This document shows positions 10,449-21,208 of a stretch of DNA of 64,000 bases, one piece after another. A program made the position numbers and the translations under genes. Position 1 is the stretch's first letter. Every line of letters starts with the position of its first letter. The notes beneath the pieces are model-generated. The model made no database searches. It was not told the origin of the DNA and was given only the letters and a program-made list of their open reading frames with translations. The DNA is from Pseudomonas sp. TH15 (GTDB lineage Bacteria > Pseudomonadota > Gammaproteobacteria > Pseudomonadales > Pseudomonadaceae): the NCBI RefSeq assembly GCF_016651105.1, contig NZ_JAEKEL010000001.1, forward strand, positions 3,090,001 to 3,154,000, in the 5' to 3' direction.

Positions 10449-10485
10449 TGACTTTTCGGTCAATGGTTTTCTGACTTAAAGGTCA
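10449..10485. promoter_or_regulatory. Tandem palindromic operator candidate upstream of xdhA
   Basis: Two 14-base copies of TGAC-N6-GTCA lie at 10449-10462 (TGACTTTTCGGTCA) and 10472-10485 (TGACTTAAAGGTCA), 23 bases centre to centre. They are 59-95 bases upstream of xdhA, in the divergent gap with the GntR gene. The spacing of about two helical turns suggests a dimer-of-dimers regulator. Confidence 0.5.
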
Positions 10486-10655
10486 GGAAATCAGTTTTTC
10501 TCGATGAACAACGCGTTCCATCAGTATTGACCCTCACGGGATAGCCTGCTTTTTGCTTAATTCGTGCCAAAACCGCCGGGTGGGCACTCCGCCATGACGT
10601 ACCAATTGCGCTACACTGCGCCGCTTGTGCAGATCGAAGAGTTTGAAGGACAACC

Positions 10656-11315
10656 ATGACGTTCAAGGCGCCGGACAGCCTCGCCGAGCAAATTGCTCAC
10701 CACCTCGCCGAACGTATCATTCGCGGCGAAATGAAGCCGGGAGAGCGCATCCAGGAACAGAAGGTCACGCTGGCCCTCAATGTCAGCCGCGGTTCGGTCC
10801 GTGAGGCCTTGCTGATTCTCGAGCGCCGCCACCTGATCGCGATACTGCCGCGACGTGGCGCCCATGTCACCGAACTCACCGCGCACAAGGTCCAAAGCCT
10901 GTGCACGCTGATGAGCGAGTTGTACATCCTGCTCGGCAATGCCGTGGCTACGGGCTGGCAAGTCCAGGCCGACCTGGCGCCGTTCGTGCAGATCCAGCAG
11001 CGCCTGGCGTCCAGCTACGAGCGTCAGGACATCCGCACGTTCGTCGACGACAGCTTCAGTGTGATGCGCGCCGCGTATCCGTTCGCCAACAACCCGTACT
11101 TGCAGGAAACCGTCGAGAATCTGCAGCCGGCCATGAGCCGCGCGTATTTCCTCGCCCTGGAACAGCGCAAGGCCGAGATGAGCGAGTTTCTGGAGTTGTT
11201 CGAACGCTTGCTCGCAGCGGTGATCGCCCGTGACTTTCCGCAGATTCGCGAAGTGCTGACGGCATATGCCCAGCGCAGTAGCGATCTGGTGGTTTCTGCC
11301 CTGACGGACGCTTAA
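10656..11315 (+). CDS. GntR family transcriptional regulator (FCD subfamily)
   Basis: A 219-residue regulator. The N-terminal winged helix is at about residues 8-75 (GEMKPGERIQEQKVTLALNV, SRGSVREALLILERR), followed by a C-terminal helical FCD-like domain. The ATG has a good ribosome binding site (GAAGGA). It is divergent from xdhA, with the tandem palindromes in between, so it may be the xdh regulator. Alternatively it is simply a conserved neighbour of smc, as in PAO1. The stop codon is two bases before the smc start, so the two genes are very probably cotranscribed. Confidence 0.85.
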   Translation: MTFKAPDSLAEQIAHHLAERIIRGEMKPGERIQEQKVTLALNVSRGSVREALLILERRHLIAILPRRGAHVTELTAHKVQSLCTLMSELYILLGNAVATGWQVQADLAPFVQIQQRLASSYERQDIRTFVDDSFSVMRAAYPFANNPYLQETVENLQPAMSRAYFLALEQRKAEMSEFLELFERLLAAVIARDFPQIREVLTAYAQRSSDLVVSALTDA

Positions 11316-11317
11316 GC

Positions 11318-14300
11318 GTGCGGCTCAAGTGCATCAAGCTGGCGGGGTTCAAATCCTTCGTCGACCCGACCACGGTGAACTTCCCCAGTAACATGGCGGC
11401 GGTGGTCGGGCCCAATGGTTGCGGCAAGTCGAACATCATCGACGCCGTGCGTTGGGTGATGGGCGAGAGTTCGGCCAAAAACTTGCGTGGCGAGTCGATG
11501 ACCGACGTCATCTTCAACGGCTCCACCAGTCGTAAGCCGGTGAGCCAGGCGAGCATCGAACTGGTGTTCGACAACTCCGACGGCACGCTGCTCGGCGAAT
11601 ACGCCGCCTATGCGGAAATCTCCATTCGCCGCAAAGTGACCCGCGACAGCCAGACCACTTACTACCTCAACGGCACCAAATGCCGTCGTCGCGACATCAC
11701 CGACATCTTCCTCGGCACCGGCCTGGGTCCGCGCAGCTACTCGATCATCGAGCAGGGGATGATCTCCAAGCTGATCGAATCCAAACCCGAAGACCTGCGT
11801 AACTTTATTGAAGAGGCGGCGGGGATCTCCAAGTACAAGGAGCGCCGGCGCGAGACTGAAAACCGCATCCGCCGCACCCATGAAAACCTGGCCCGCCTGT
11901 CTGACTTGCGTGAAGAGCTTGAGCGTCAGCTCGAGCGCTTGCACCGCCAAGCCGAGTCCGCGAAGAAGTATCAGGAATTCAAAGCCGAAGAGCGTCAGCT
12001 CAAGGCCCAACTGTCGGCCCTGCGCTGGCAGGCGTTGAACGAACAGGTCGGTCAGCGCGAAGCGATCATCGGCACTCAGGAAATCACCTTTGAGGCCCTG
12101 GTCGCCGAGCAACGTAACGCCGATGCGGCGATTGAACGCCTGCGTGACGGTCACCACGACCTCTCCGAGCGCTTCAATCTGGTGCAAGGGCGCTTCTATT
12201 CGGTCGGTGGCGACATCGCCCGCGTCGAGCAAAGCATCCAGCACGGTCAGCAGCGTTTGCGTCAGTTGCAAGATGATCTGAAAGAAGCCGAGCGCGCACG
12301 TCTGGAAACCGAATCGCACTTGGGCCACGACCGCACCTTGCTGTTGACCCTCGGCGAAGAGCTGGACCTGCTCACGCCGGAACAGGAAGTCACCAGCGCC
12401 GCGGCCGAAGAAGCCGCCGCTGCGCTGGAAGAATCCGAAACCACCATGCACGGGTGGCAAGAGCAGTGGGACACCTTCAACCTCACGGCCGCCGAGCCGC
12501 GTCGTCAGTCTGAAGTGCAGCAGTCGCGCATCCAGCAGCTGGAAACCAGCATGGAGCGTTTGGCTGATCGCCAGAAGCGTCTGGGCGAGGAGCGCACGTT
12601 GCTCTCGGCGGACCCGGAAGACGCGGCGATCATGGAACTCAGCGAGCAGCTCGCTGAATCCGAAGCGACGCTTGAGGACTTGCAAACCAGTGAAGAAGCT
12701 CAGGTCGAAAAGCTTGAACAGCTGCGTCAGGAATTGCAGCACGCATTGACCGCGCAGCAACAAGCCCAGGGTGATTTGCAACGCCTCAATGGTCGTCTCG
12801 CGTCCCTTGAAGCCTTGCAGCAAGCCGCGCTCGATCCGGGCACCGGCACCGCCGAATGGCTGCGTGAACAAAACCTGGCAGACCGTCCGCGCCTGGCCGA
12901 AGGCCTGAAGGTAGAAGCGGGTTGGGAGCTGGCGGTGGAAACCGTGCTCGGCGCCGACCTGCAAGCGGTGCTGGTGGATGACTTCGGCGATTTCGATCTG
13001 GCCGGGTTTGCCCAGGGCGATCTGCGCTTGCTCAGCCCCGCCAGCGAGGGCGTGCGCGTGGCCGGTAGCTTGCTCGACAAGGTCGAGGCGCAGATCGATC
13101 TGTCGCCGTGGCTGGGGCAGGTCAAACCGGTGGAAAGCCTTGAGCAGGCCTTGGCTTTACGCGCTCAATTGGCGCCCGGCGAAAGCTTGATCAGTCGTGA
13201 CGGTTACTGGGTCGGTCGGCACTTTTTACGTGTGCGTCGGGCCAGTGAAGCGGAAAGCGGCGTGCTTGCCCGTGGCCAGGAAATCCAGCGCCTGGGCCTT
13301 GAACGCGAAGAGCGCGAAACCTCGGTCGAAACCCTGGAAACCCAACTTCAAAATCTCAGGGCGCAACAGCGTCAGCAAGAAAACGGTCGCGAACATTTGC
13401 GCCGTCTGTTGCAAGACGAAGCCCGTCAACAAGGTGAATTGAAAGCCCAGTTGTCTGCCGGTAAAGCCAAGGCTGAACAACTGACCCTGCGCCGCACTCG
13501 TCTTGACGAAGAGCTCACCGAGCTGAGCGAGCAGCGGGCGCTGGAACACGAAAACATCGGCGAAGCGCGCCTGCAATTGCAGGACGCCCTCGACAGCATG
13601 GCGCTGGACACCGAGCAGCGCGAGTTGCTGCTGGCTCAGCGCGACAGTTTGCGCGAGCGCCTCGATCGGGTGCGACAGGAAGCCCGGCAGCATAAGGATC
13701 ATGCGCATCAACTGGCGGTGCGTCTGGGTTCGCTCAAGGCGCAACATGACTCGACGCGTCAGGCGCTGGAACGGCTGGAGATGCAGTCCGAGCGCCTGAC
13801 CGAGAAGCGCGAGCAACTGAGTCTGAATCTGGAGGAGGGCGAGGCGCCGCTGGAAGAGCTGCGCCTGAAGCTCGAAGAATTGCTCGACAAGCGCATGACC
13901 GTCGACGAAGAACTCAAGACTGCGCAAATGGCCATGGAAGATGCCGACCGCGAATTGCGTGATGCCGAGAAGCGCCGCAACCAGGCCGAGCAACAATCGC
14001 AATTGATCCGTGGCCAACTCGAACACCAGCGCATGGAATGGCAAGCCCTGACCGTGCGCCGCAAGACCCTCGAGGATCAGTTACTGGAAGACGGCTACGA
14101 CCTCCACGGCGTGATCGCGACCCTGGTGGCCGAAGCCAACGAAAAAGAGGCTGAGGAAGAGTTGGAGCGCATTGCCGCACGTATTGCGCGTCTTGGTGCG
14201 ATCAACTTGGCGGCCATTGACGAATACACGCAACAATCCGAGCGCAAACGTTATCTGGATGCGCAGAACGACGATCTGGTGGAAGCGCTGGATACCCTGG

Positions 14301-14806
14301 AAAACGTGATTCGCAAGATCGATAAGGAAACCCGCAACCGCTTCAAAGATACCTTTGATCAGATCAATGCCGGTATTCAGGCACTTTTCCCAAAAGTTTT
14401 CGGTGGAGGGCGCGCGTATTTGGAACTGACGGGCGAAGATCTACTCGATACAGGGGTAACGATCATGGCGCAGCCGCCAGGAAAGAAGAACAGCACCATC
14501 CATTTGCTCTCCGGTGGCGAAAAAGCCCTGACTGCTCTGGCCCTGGTTTTTGCGATCTTCAAGTTGAACCCGGCGCCGTTCTGCATGCTCGATGAAGTTG
14601 ACGCGCCATTGGATGACGCTAACGTTGGACGCTATGCACGACTGGTCAAAGAGATGTCGCAGACGGTGCAGTTCATCTACATCACCCACAACAAGATCGC
14701 CATGGAAATGGCCGATCAACTGATGGGGGTGACGATGCACGAGCCGGGTTGCTCACGCTTGGTAGCAGTGGATGTCGAGGAGGCGATGGCGATGGTGGAT
14801 GCCTGA
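11318..14806 (+). CDS. smc: Chromosome segregation ATPase SMC
   Basis: A 1162-residue condensin-type ATPase organising and segregating the nucleoid. It begins at a GTG (RLKCIKLAGFKSFVDPT). Walker A is GPNGCGKSN at about residue 32. Two long coiled coils (about 165-480 and 650-1000) flank a central hinge at about 500-640 (WELAVETVLGADLQAVLVDDF). The C-terminal head carries the signature LLSGGEKALTALAL and Walker B CMLDEVDAPLDDANV. It starts two bases after the GntR stop. The long reverse ORFs (for example 11312-12964) are shadows of its charged, repetitive codons. The scpA/scpB partners are not in the window. Confidence 0.97.
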   Translation: MRLKCIKLAGFKSFVDPTTVNFPSNMAAVVGPNGCGKSNIIDAVRWVMGESSAKNLRGESMTDVIFNGSTSRKPVSQASIELVFDNSDGTLLGEYAAYAEISIRRKVTRDSQTTYYLNGTKCRRRDITDIFLGTGLGPRSYSIIEQGMISKLIESKPEDLRNFIEEAAGISKYKERRRETENRIRRTHENLARLSDLREELERQLERLHRQAESAKKYQEFKAEERQLKAQLSALRWQALNEQVGQREAIIGTQEITFEALVAEQRNADAAIERLRDGHHDLSERFNLVQGRFYSVGGDIARVEQSIQHGQQRLRQLQDDLKEAERARLETESHLGHDRTLLLTLGEELDLLTPEQEVTSAAAEEAAAALEESETTMHGWQEQWDTFNLTAAEPRRQSEVQQSRIQQLETSMERLADRQKRLGEERTLLSADPEDAAIMELSEQLAESEATLEDLQTSEEAQVEKLEQLRQELQHALTAQQQAQGDLQRLNGRLASLEALQQAALDPGTGTAEWLREQNLADRPRLAEGLKVEAGWELAVETVLGADLQAVLVDDFGDFDLAGFAQGDLRLLSPASEGVRVAGSLLDKVEAQIDLSPWLGQVKPVESLEQALALRAQLAPGESLISRDGYWVGRHFLRVRRASEAESGVLARGQEIQRLGLEREERETSVETLETQLQNLRAQQRQQENGREHLRRLLQDEARQQGELKAQLSAGKAKAEQLTLRRTRLDEELTELSEQRALEHENIGEARLQLQDALDSMALDTEQRELLLAQRDSLRERLDRVRQEARQHKDHAHQLAVRLGSLKAQHDSTRQALERLEMQSERLTEKREQLSLNLEEGEAPLEELRLKLEELLDKRMTVDEELKTAQMAMEDADRELRDAEKRRNQAEQQSQLIRGQLEHQRMEWQALTVRRKTLEDQLLEDGYDLHGVIATLVAEANEKEAEEELERIAARIARLGAINLAAIDEYTQQSERKRYLDAQNDDLVEALDTLENVIRKIDKETRNRFKDTFDQINAGIQALFPKVFGGGRAYLELTGEDLLDTGVTIMAQPPGKKNSTIHLLSGGEKALTALALVFAIFKLNPAPFCMLDEVDAPLDDANVGRYARLVKEMSQTVQFIYITHNKIAMEMADQLMGVTMHEPGCSRLVAVDVEEAMAMVDA

Positions 14807-15064
14807 GTCGCTGGCTGTAGGGCAAGTATTTATGTGCTGTAGGCTTATTTACTTTCTCTTTACTTGCTGGCCAATCGACATATTCGCTGAAGCCATTGTG
14901 ACAGACGGTGTAAAGTTGCCTTTGGTCGTGCTAGTTTAATGTCAATTTTTCGTATACGTGGGCAAAACGCCTGTCAGAACATAGAGTTGGCGCCACGTTT
15001 TAAAGCGGTTTGCACGTTGTAAACCCCTTATTTTTCAGCATTTTTTATAGAGGCACGGGATTAC

Positions 15065-15919
15065 ATGGAAATCGGTCTGCGCGAGTGGCTGATCGTCATC
15101 GGCATTATTGTCATTGCCGGTATTCTTTTCGATGGCTGGCGTCGCATGCGCGGCGGCAAGGGAAAACTTAAATTCCGCCTTGACCGAAGTCTGTCCAACC
15201 TGCCGGACGAGGACACCAGCGCCGAGCTGTTGGGCCCGCCACGGGTGCTGGATACTCATAAGGAGCCGCAACTGGATGAGCACGATCTGCCGTCCGTGAG
15301 CATGCCGGCCCGGGAACCTCGTGAGTCGGGCTCCAAGCGCGGCAAGCGTGGCCATGGCGAACCTTCCCAGGGTGACATGAACCTCAGCCTCGACCTGGAC
15401 GGCGGCCCGAGCTTCAGCAGCCGTGACGACGATTTCCCGGATGACGCCAAGTCCGCGCCATCGGTCAGCGAAAAAGATCAGCCGCAAGCCGAAGAAGTGC
15501 TGGTGATCAGCGTGATTTGCCGCGACGCCGCCGGCTTCAAAGGCCCGGCGCTGTTGCAGAACATTCTGGAAAGCGGCCTGCGTTTTGGCGAGATGGATAT
15601 TTTCCATCGCCACGAAAGCATGGCGGGTAACGGCGAAGTGCTGTTCTCCATGGCCAATGCGGTCAAGCCGGGCATCTTTGATCTGGACGACATCGACCAC
15701 TTCAGCACTCCGGCGGTGAGCTTCTTCCTCGGCCTGCCAGGCCCACGTCATCCGAAGCAAGCCTTCGACGTGATGGTGGCTGCGGCACGCAAGCTGTCCC
15801 AGGAACTGAACGGCGAACTGAAAGACGACCAGCGCAGCGTGCTGACCGCTCAGACCATCGAGCATTACCGTCAGCGCATCGTTGAATTCGAACGTCGCGC
15901 CCTGACCCAGAAGCGCTAG
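15065..15919 (+). CDS. zipA: Cell division protein ZipA
   Basis: A 284-residue inner-membrane anchor of FtsZ. One N-terminal transmembrane segment is at about residues 6-24 ([15 protein letters not shown]). It is followed by a basic patch, a charged/proline-rich linker to about residue 140, and the C-terminal FtsZ-binding domain at about residues 145-275 ([38 protein letters not shown]). The 258-base gap before it carries no gene. The smc-zipA-ligA order is the conserved pseudomonad arrangement. Confidence 0.93.
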   Translation: MEIGLREWLIVIGIIVIAGILFDGWRRMRGGKGKLKFRLDRSLSNLPDEDTSAELLGPPRVLDTHKEPQLDEHDLPSVSMPAREPRESGSKRGKRGHGEPSQGDMNLSLDLDGGPSFSSRDDDFPDDAKSAPSVSEKDQPQAEEVLVISVICRDAAGFKGPALLQNILESGLRFGEMDIFHRHESMAGNGEVLFSMANAVKPGIFDLDDIDHFSTPAVSFFLGLPGPRHPKQAFDVMVAAARKLSQELNGELKDDQRSVLTAQTIEHYRQRIVEFERRALTQKR

Positions 15920-15934
15920 AGTCAAAAGGGCTGT

Positions 15935-16067
15935 TGTGGCGAGGGGGCTTGCCCCCGTTGGGCTGCGAAGCGGCCCCAGAACCATTCAGCCTGTTTTGCC
16001 AGATGGGGCACGATCACAGGATTTGCGACTGCTTCGCAGCCGAACGGGGGCAAGCCCCCTCGCCACA
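15935..16067. repeat. REPIN-like pair, family 2 (GTGGCGAGGGGGCTTGCCCCC type)
   Basis: Inverted copies at about 15935-15960 and 16043-16067 lie between zipA and ligA. This family also occurs at 18511, 23789, 30576, 51519 and 52221. Confidence 0.8.
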
Positions 16068-16105
16068 TAGTGCAAGCCTTTAGGCTATCGTGATTAGAAG
16101 ATTGA

Positions 16106-18502
<2,397 letters not shown>

Positions 18503-18510
18503 AGCGGACC

Positions 18511-18625
18511 TGTGGCGAGGGGGCTTGCCCCCGTTGGAGCGCGAAGCGGTCCCCTTGGCATTTGCGCCTGCTGCGCAGTCGAACGGGAGCAAGCTCCCTC
18601 GCCACAGGCAAGCCCCCTCGCCACA
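18511..18625. repeat. REP cluster, family 2 (three arms)
   Basis: An inverted pair (18511-18535 and 18580-18606) is followed immediately by an extra half copy (18607-18625) in the same orientation as the second arm, suggesting local duplication or recombination. It lies between ligA and the metallopeptidase-like gene. Confidence 0.75.
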
Positions 18626-18688
18626 ATTATGGGAACGATCGGCTAGCCGAAATGATCTAGTCTTGGCACCCCTCAGGGAGAGTTCGCC

Positions 18689-19852
18689 ATGTACCGTTTC
18701 TTCGAACAGCTCAGTTCCCGCATCGCCGCGCCTTTCATCAGCGAGAGTTCGCGCAACAGCAAGGTCTGGCATTGCCGCTGCGGACAGTCGCTGTTCTTTC
18801 GCAACAGTCAGTGCCTGGCCTGTTCGGCGGCGCTGGGCTATCAGCCGGAGCAGAGTCGCTTGTCGTCGCTGCAACCCGGCCCGCAAGCGGACACTTGGCT
18901 GCTTGATGCTGATCCCGAGGCCGGTGTATTGCGCCGCTGCGCCAATCTCGATTCCCCGGCCGCGTGTAACTGGCTGCTCCCAGCCAACGATCACGATGCG
19001 TTGTGCATCGCCTGTAGTCTGAATCACACCATCCCTGATCTATCGATTGCCGAAAACCCTGAGCGCTGGTGTAAGGTCGAAACGGCCAAGCGCCGATTGG
19101 TTGCGCAACTGGTCAGCCTCGGGTTGCAGGTCATCCCGAAAACCGTGGATGAAGAAACCGGCCTGGCCTTTGACTTCATCGGCATCAACCTCGAAGGCAA
19201 GCTGCCGACGACGGGGCACGCCAACGGCTTGATTACCCTCGATATCAAAGAAGCCGATGATGCTCACCGCGAACAGGTTCGGGTGCAGATGCACGAGCCG
19301 TATCGCACGTTGCTCGGGCACTTCCGTCATGAGGTCGGCCATTACTACTGGGATCGACTGATCGCCAACAGCCATTGGCTGGAACCGTTTCGTGGCTTGT
19401 TCGGCGACGATCGAGCGAGCTACGCCGAATCCCTTGAGCGGCATTACCAGCAAGGTGCGCCGCTGGACTGGGAGCAACATTACGTCAGCGCCTACGCGAC
19501 GATGCATCCGTGGGAAGACTGGGCCGAAACCTGGGCGCACTACCTGCACATGATGGACGCCGTCGACACCGCCCTGGGCTTTGGCATGAGTGCCCGGGAA
19601 ATGGACTTCGATTACCAGCCATTCCCGTCCAGCACCCTCTACGACCCGCAGCATCCTGGCGGCACGGCGTTCCTGTCGTTCGTCAATGCGTGGATCGAGT
19701 TGGCTGGCATGCTCAACGAATTGTCTCGGAGCATGGGGCAGCCGGATTTCTATCCGTTCGCGCTGCCGTCAGCGGTGATCGCCAAGCTGCACTTCATCCA
19801 CTTGGTGATCCAGCAGGAGGGCGGCAGGGCGGATGAGGTGTTGGCGCAATAG
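18689..19852 (+). CDS. Zinc-ribbon and putative zinc-dependent metallopeptidase protein
   Basis: A 387-residue conserved hypothetical protein of the family annotated as putative zinc-binding metallopeptidase (COG4307-like). An N-terminal zinc ribbon has CRCGQSLFFRNSQCLACSA at about residues 30-48. A second Cys pair (CIACSLNH) lies near residue 110. A metalloprotease-like HExxH (RHEVGHYYWDRLI) is at about residues 213-217. A downstream acidic stretch (EDWAETWAHYLHMMD) could supply the third zinc ligand. There is no signal peptide, so it is probably cytoplasmic. The substrate is unknown. It follows ligA after a REP cluster and is probably an independent unit. Confidence 0.75.
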   Translation: MYRFFEQLSSRIAAPFISESSRNSKVWHCRCGQSLFFRNSQCLACSAALGYQPEQSRLSSLQPGPQADTWLLDADPEAGVLRRCANLDSPAACNWLLPANDHDALCIACSLNHTIPDLSIAENPERWCKVETAKRRLVAQLVSLGLQVIPKTVDEETGLAFDFIGINLEGKLPTTGHANGLITLDIKEADDAHREQVRVQMHEPYRTLLGHFRHEVGHYYWDRLIANSHWLEPFRGLFGDDRASYAESLERHYQQGAPLDWEQHYVSAYATMHPWEDWAETWAHYLHMMDAVDTALGFGMSAREMDFDYQPFPSSTLYDPQHPGGTAFLSFVNAWIELAGMLNELSRSMGQPDFYPFALPSAVIAKLHFIHLVIQQEGGRADEVLAQ

Positions 19853-19859
19853 GATCAAA

Positions 19860-19902
19860 AGATCGCAGCCTTCGGCAGCTCCTACACGTGCGATCTTTTT
19901 GG
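19860..19902. repeat. Short inverted repeat, family 3 (GATCGCAGCCTTCGGCAGCTCCTAC type)
   Basis: AAAGATCGCA and TGCGATCTTT flank a GCCTTCGGCAGC core shortly after the preceding stop codon. The T run makes it a plausible terminator. Related sequence occurs at 26999-27088 and 44975-45008. Confidence 0.6.
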
Positions 19903-20010
19903 GTCGCTGCATGTCCTTGACGCTGCTCATATTTTTTAATCCTCCCGAACGGTTGTAACTTCGTCTCAGATAGGTACAATGGCGCCGTTCGCCGTGAGGT
20001 GAACGTCGTT

Positions 20011-20126
20011 ATGGTGACCCCATCGGTCCCCCCGCAACGATTACCCGTGAACCTGGTCAGATCCGGAAGGAAGCAGCCACAGCGGGAACATTGTGTGCCG
20101 GGGTGTGGCTGATGGGGTTGCCTCCA
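20011..20126 (+). ncRNA. ffs: Signal recognition particle 4.5S RNA
   Basis: This is the small bacterial SRP RNA, partner of Ffh in cotranslational membrane targeting. The strongly conserved apical hairpin with the GGAAGGAAGCAGCC element lies at about 20063-20080. The long terminal helix is formed by GGTGACCCCATC near 20013 and GATGGGGTTGCC near 20111-20122, flanked by a GTTATGG/CCATAAC extension. The exact mature ends are estimates. As in PAO1 it lies just upstream of the dnaX region. A short T-run hairpin near 20160-20187 may be the terminator. Confidence 0.95.
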
Positions 20127-20219
20127 TAACGAACAATCGAACGCTTCAAACAGAACTGCATGGGTTTCGCCCACTGCGGTTTTTTTGTGTCTGCGATTTG
20201 GCCAGCGCCCTGGGTTAAT

Positions 20220-20309
20220 TGTGGGAGCGAGCCTGCTCGCGAAGGCGCCAGATCTGTCAGAGATGAGTTGACTGACACACCGCCTTCGCGGGCAAGCCTT
20301 GCTCCTACA
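20220..20309. repeat. REPIN-like pair, family 1
   Basis: Inverted arms at about 20220-20245 and 20281-20309 lie between ffs and the solute-binding gene. The second arm contains the last codons and TAG stop of that reverse-strand gene. Confidence 0.7.
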
Positions 20310-21063
20310 GGGGTGATGGGGTGTTGTCGGATTGGCCGGTGTAGAGCCCGATTATGTCGTCAATCTCCCCCGACATTTTCATCCGCAACAACGTGCGCAA
20401 AATGCGCTGCACCGGCACGTTCGGGTCGTTGCGCACGTAGCAGCCGACATTCTGCTCCTGCAACACCGCCACGGCTTGCAATTGCTGGTCGGGTAGCAGG
20501 CGCTGGTTGAACCAGTCCAGGGTCCATTGATTGCTGACGGCGTAGCGATAGCGCCCGGCCAGCAGCTTATCCAGCACTTGTTCCTGATTGCGCGCGTCTT
20601 CGCGTTGCAACTGACCTGCATCGAACAGCGGTTGCAGTGTGGGATAGATGTAGCCAAGCACGGTGCCGATAGCCTCGTGCTGCAAATCTGCGGGAAGCAC
20701 TGACGTGGGTGGGCCTTTTCGGCTGACCAGCAGGTCGCGCTGCAGAAACAGCGGAATGCTCCAGATGTAGTCCCCGGACTGATTCGGCAGCCACGATTGT
20801 GCGGCATAGCAGCGCACATCGACTTCGCCGTGTTCCATGGCGTTTTGCACCCGCGCCCGAGGCAACACATGAAACTCGGCCGGCACGCCGACCTGGGTCG
20901 CGAGGCTGAGCAGAATGTCATAAAGGATGCCCTGGGTCGGTCGGCCCTGCTCCAGTTGCACCATCGGCATGGCCCAACTGTCGGCCATGACAAAGCGCAC
21001 CGGCGTGTCGGCGGTGGCGACGTTCAGGCAGAAGAATAACAAAGCCCCCAAGGCCAACCGCAT
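20305..21063 (-). CDS. Periplasmic solute-binding protein, SBP_bac_3-like (ABC transporter substrate-binding domain)
   Basis: A 252-residue secreted protein. The signal peptide is MRLALGALLFFCLNVATA, followed by a family 3 extracellular solute-binding fold (GILYDILLSLATQVGVPAEFHVLPRARV, read in parts; AIGTVLGYIYPTLQPLF; ELIDDIIGLY-like end). No permease or ATPase is adjacent, so it is an orphan, possibly sensory or a partner of a transporter elsewhere. The start is ATG at 21063, since the extra upstream residues would precede the signal peptide. It is divergent from dnaX. The ligand is unknown; amino-acid type is likely by family. Confidence 0.75.
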   Translation of the reverse strand: MRLALGALLFFCLNVATADTPVRFVMADSWAMPMVQLEQGRPTQGILYDILLSLATQVGVPAEFHVLPRARVQNAMEHGEVDVRCYAAQSWLPNQSGDYIWSIPLFLQRDLLVSRKGPPTSVLPADLQHEAIGTVLGYIYPTLQPLFDAGQLQREDARNQEQVLDKLLAGRYRYAVSNQWTLDWFNQRLLPDQQLQAVAVLQEQNVGCYVRNDPNVPVQRILRTLLRMKMSGEIDDIIGLYTGQSDNTPSPL

Positions 21064-21208
21064 AAACGCTCCGGTACTGATGAACCTTGAGCCGAGAAAT
21101 AGCCCCCCAAAATGCAGCTTAGCCAGATTAGACGAGCACACCGGATGCAATTTCAGGCCTGCTCCGCTAGCATTAGCCGCTTCTGCTTCCCAGTGGCGAT
21201 GGTTTTCG

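Noticed and set aside
11312..12964. Reverse ORF of 550 codons over smc
   Set aside because: Composition reflects the complement of coiled-coil codons; the forward strand has Walker A and full SMC architecture.
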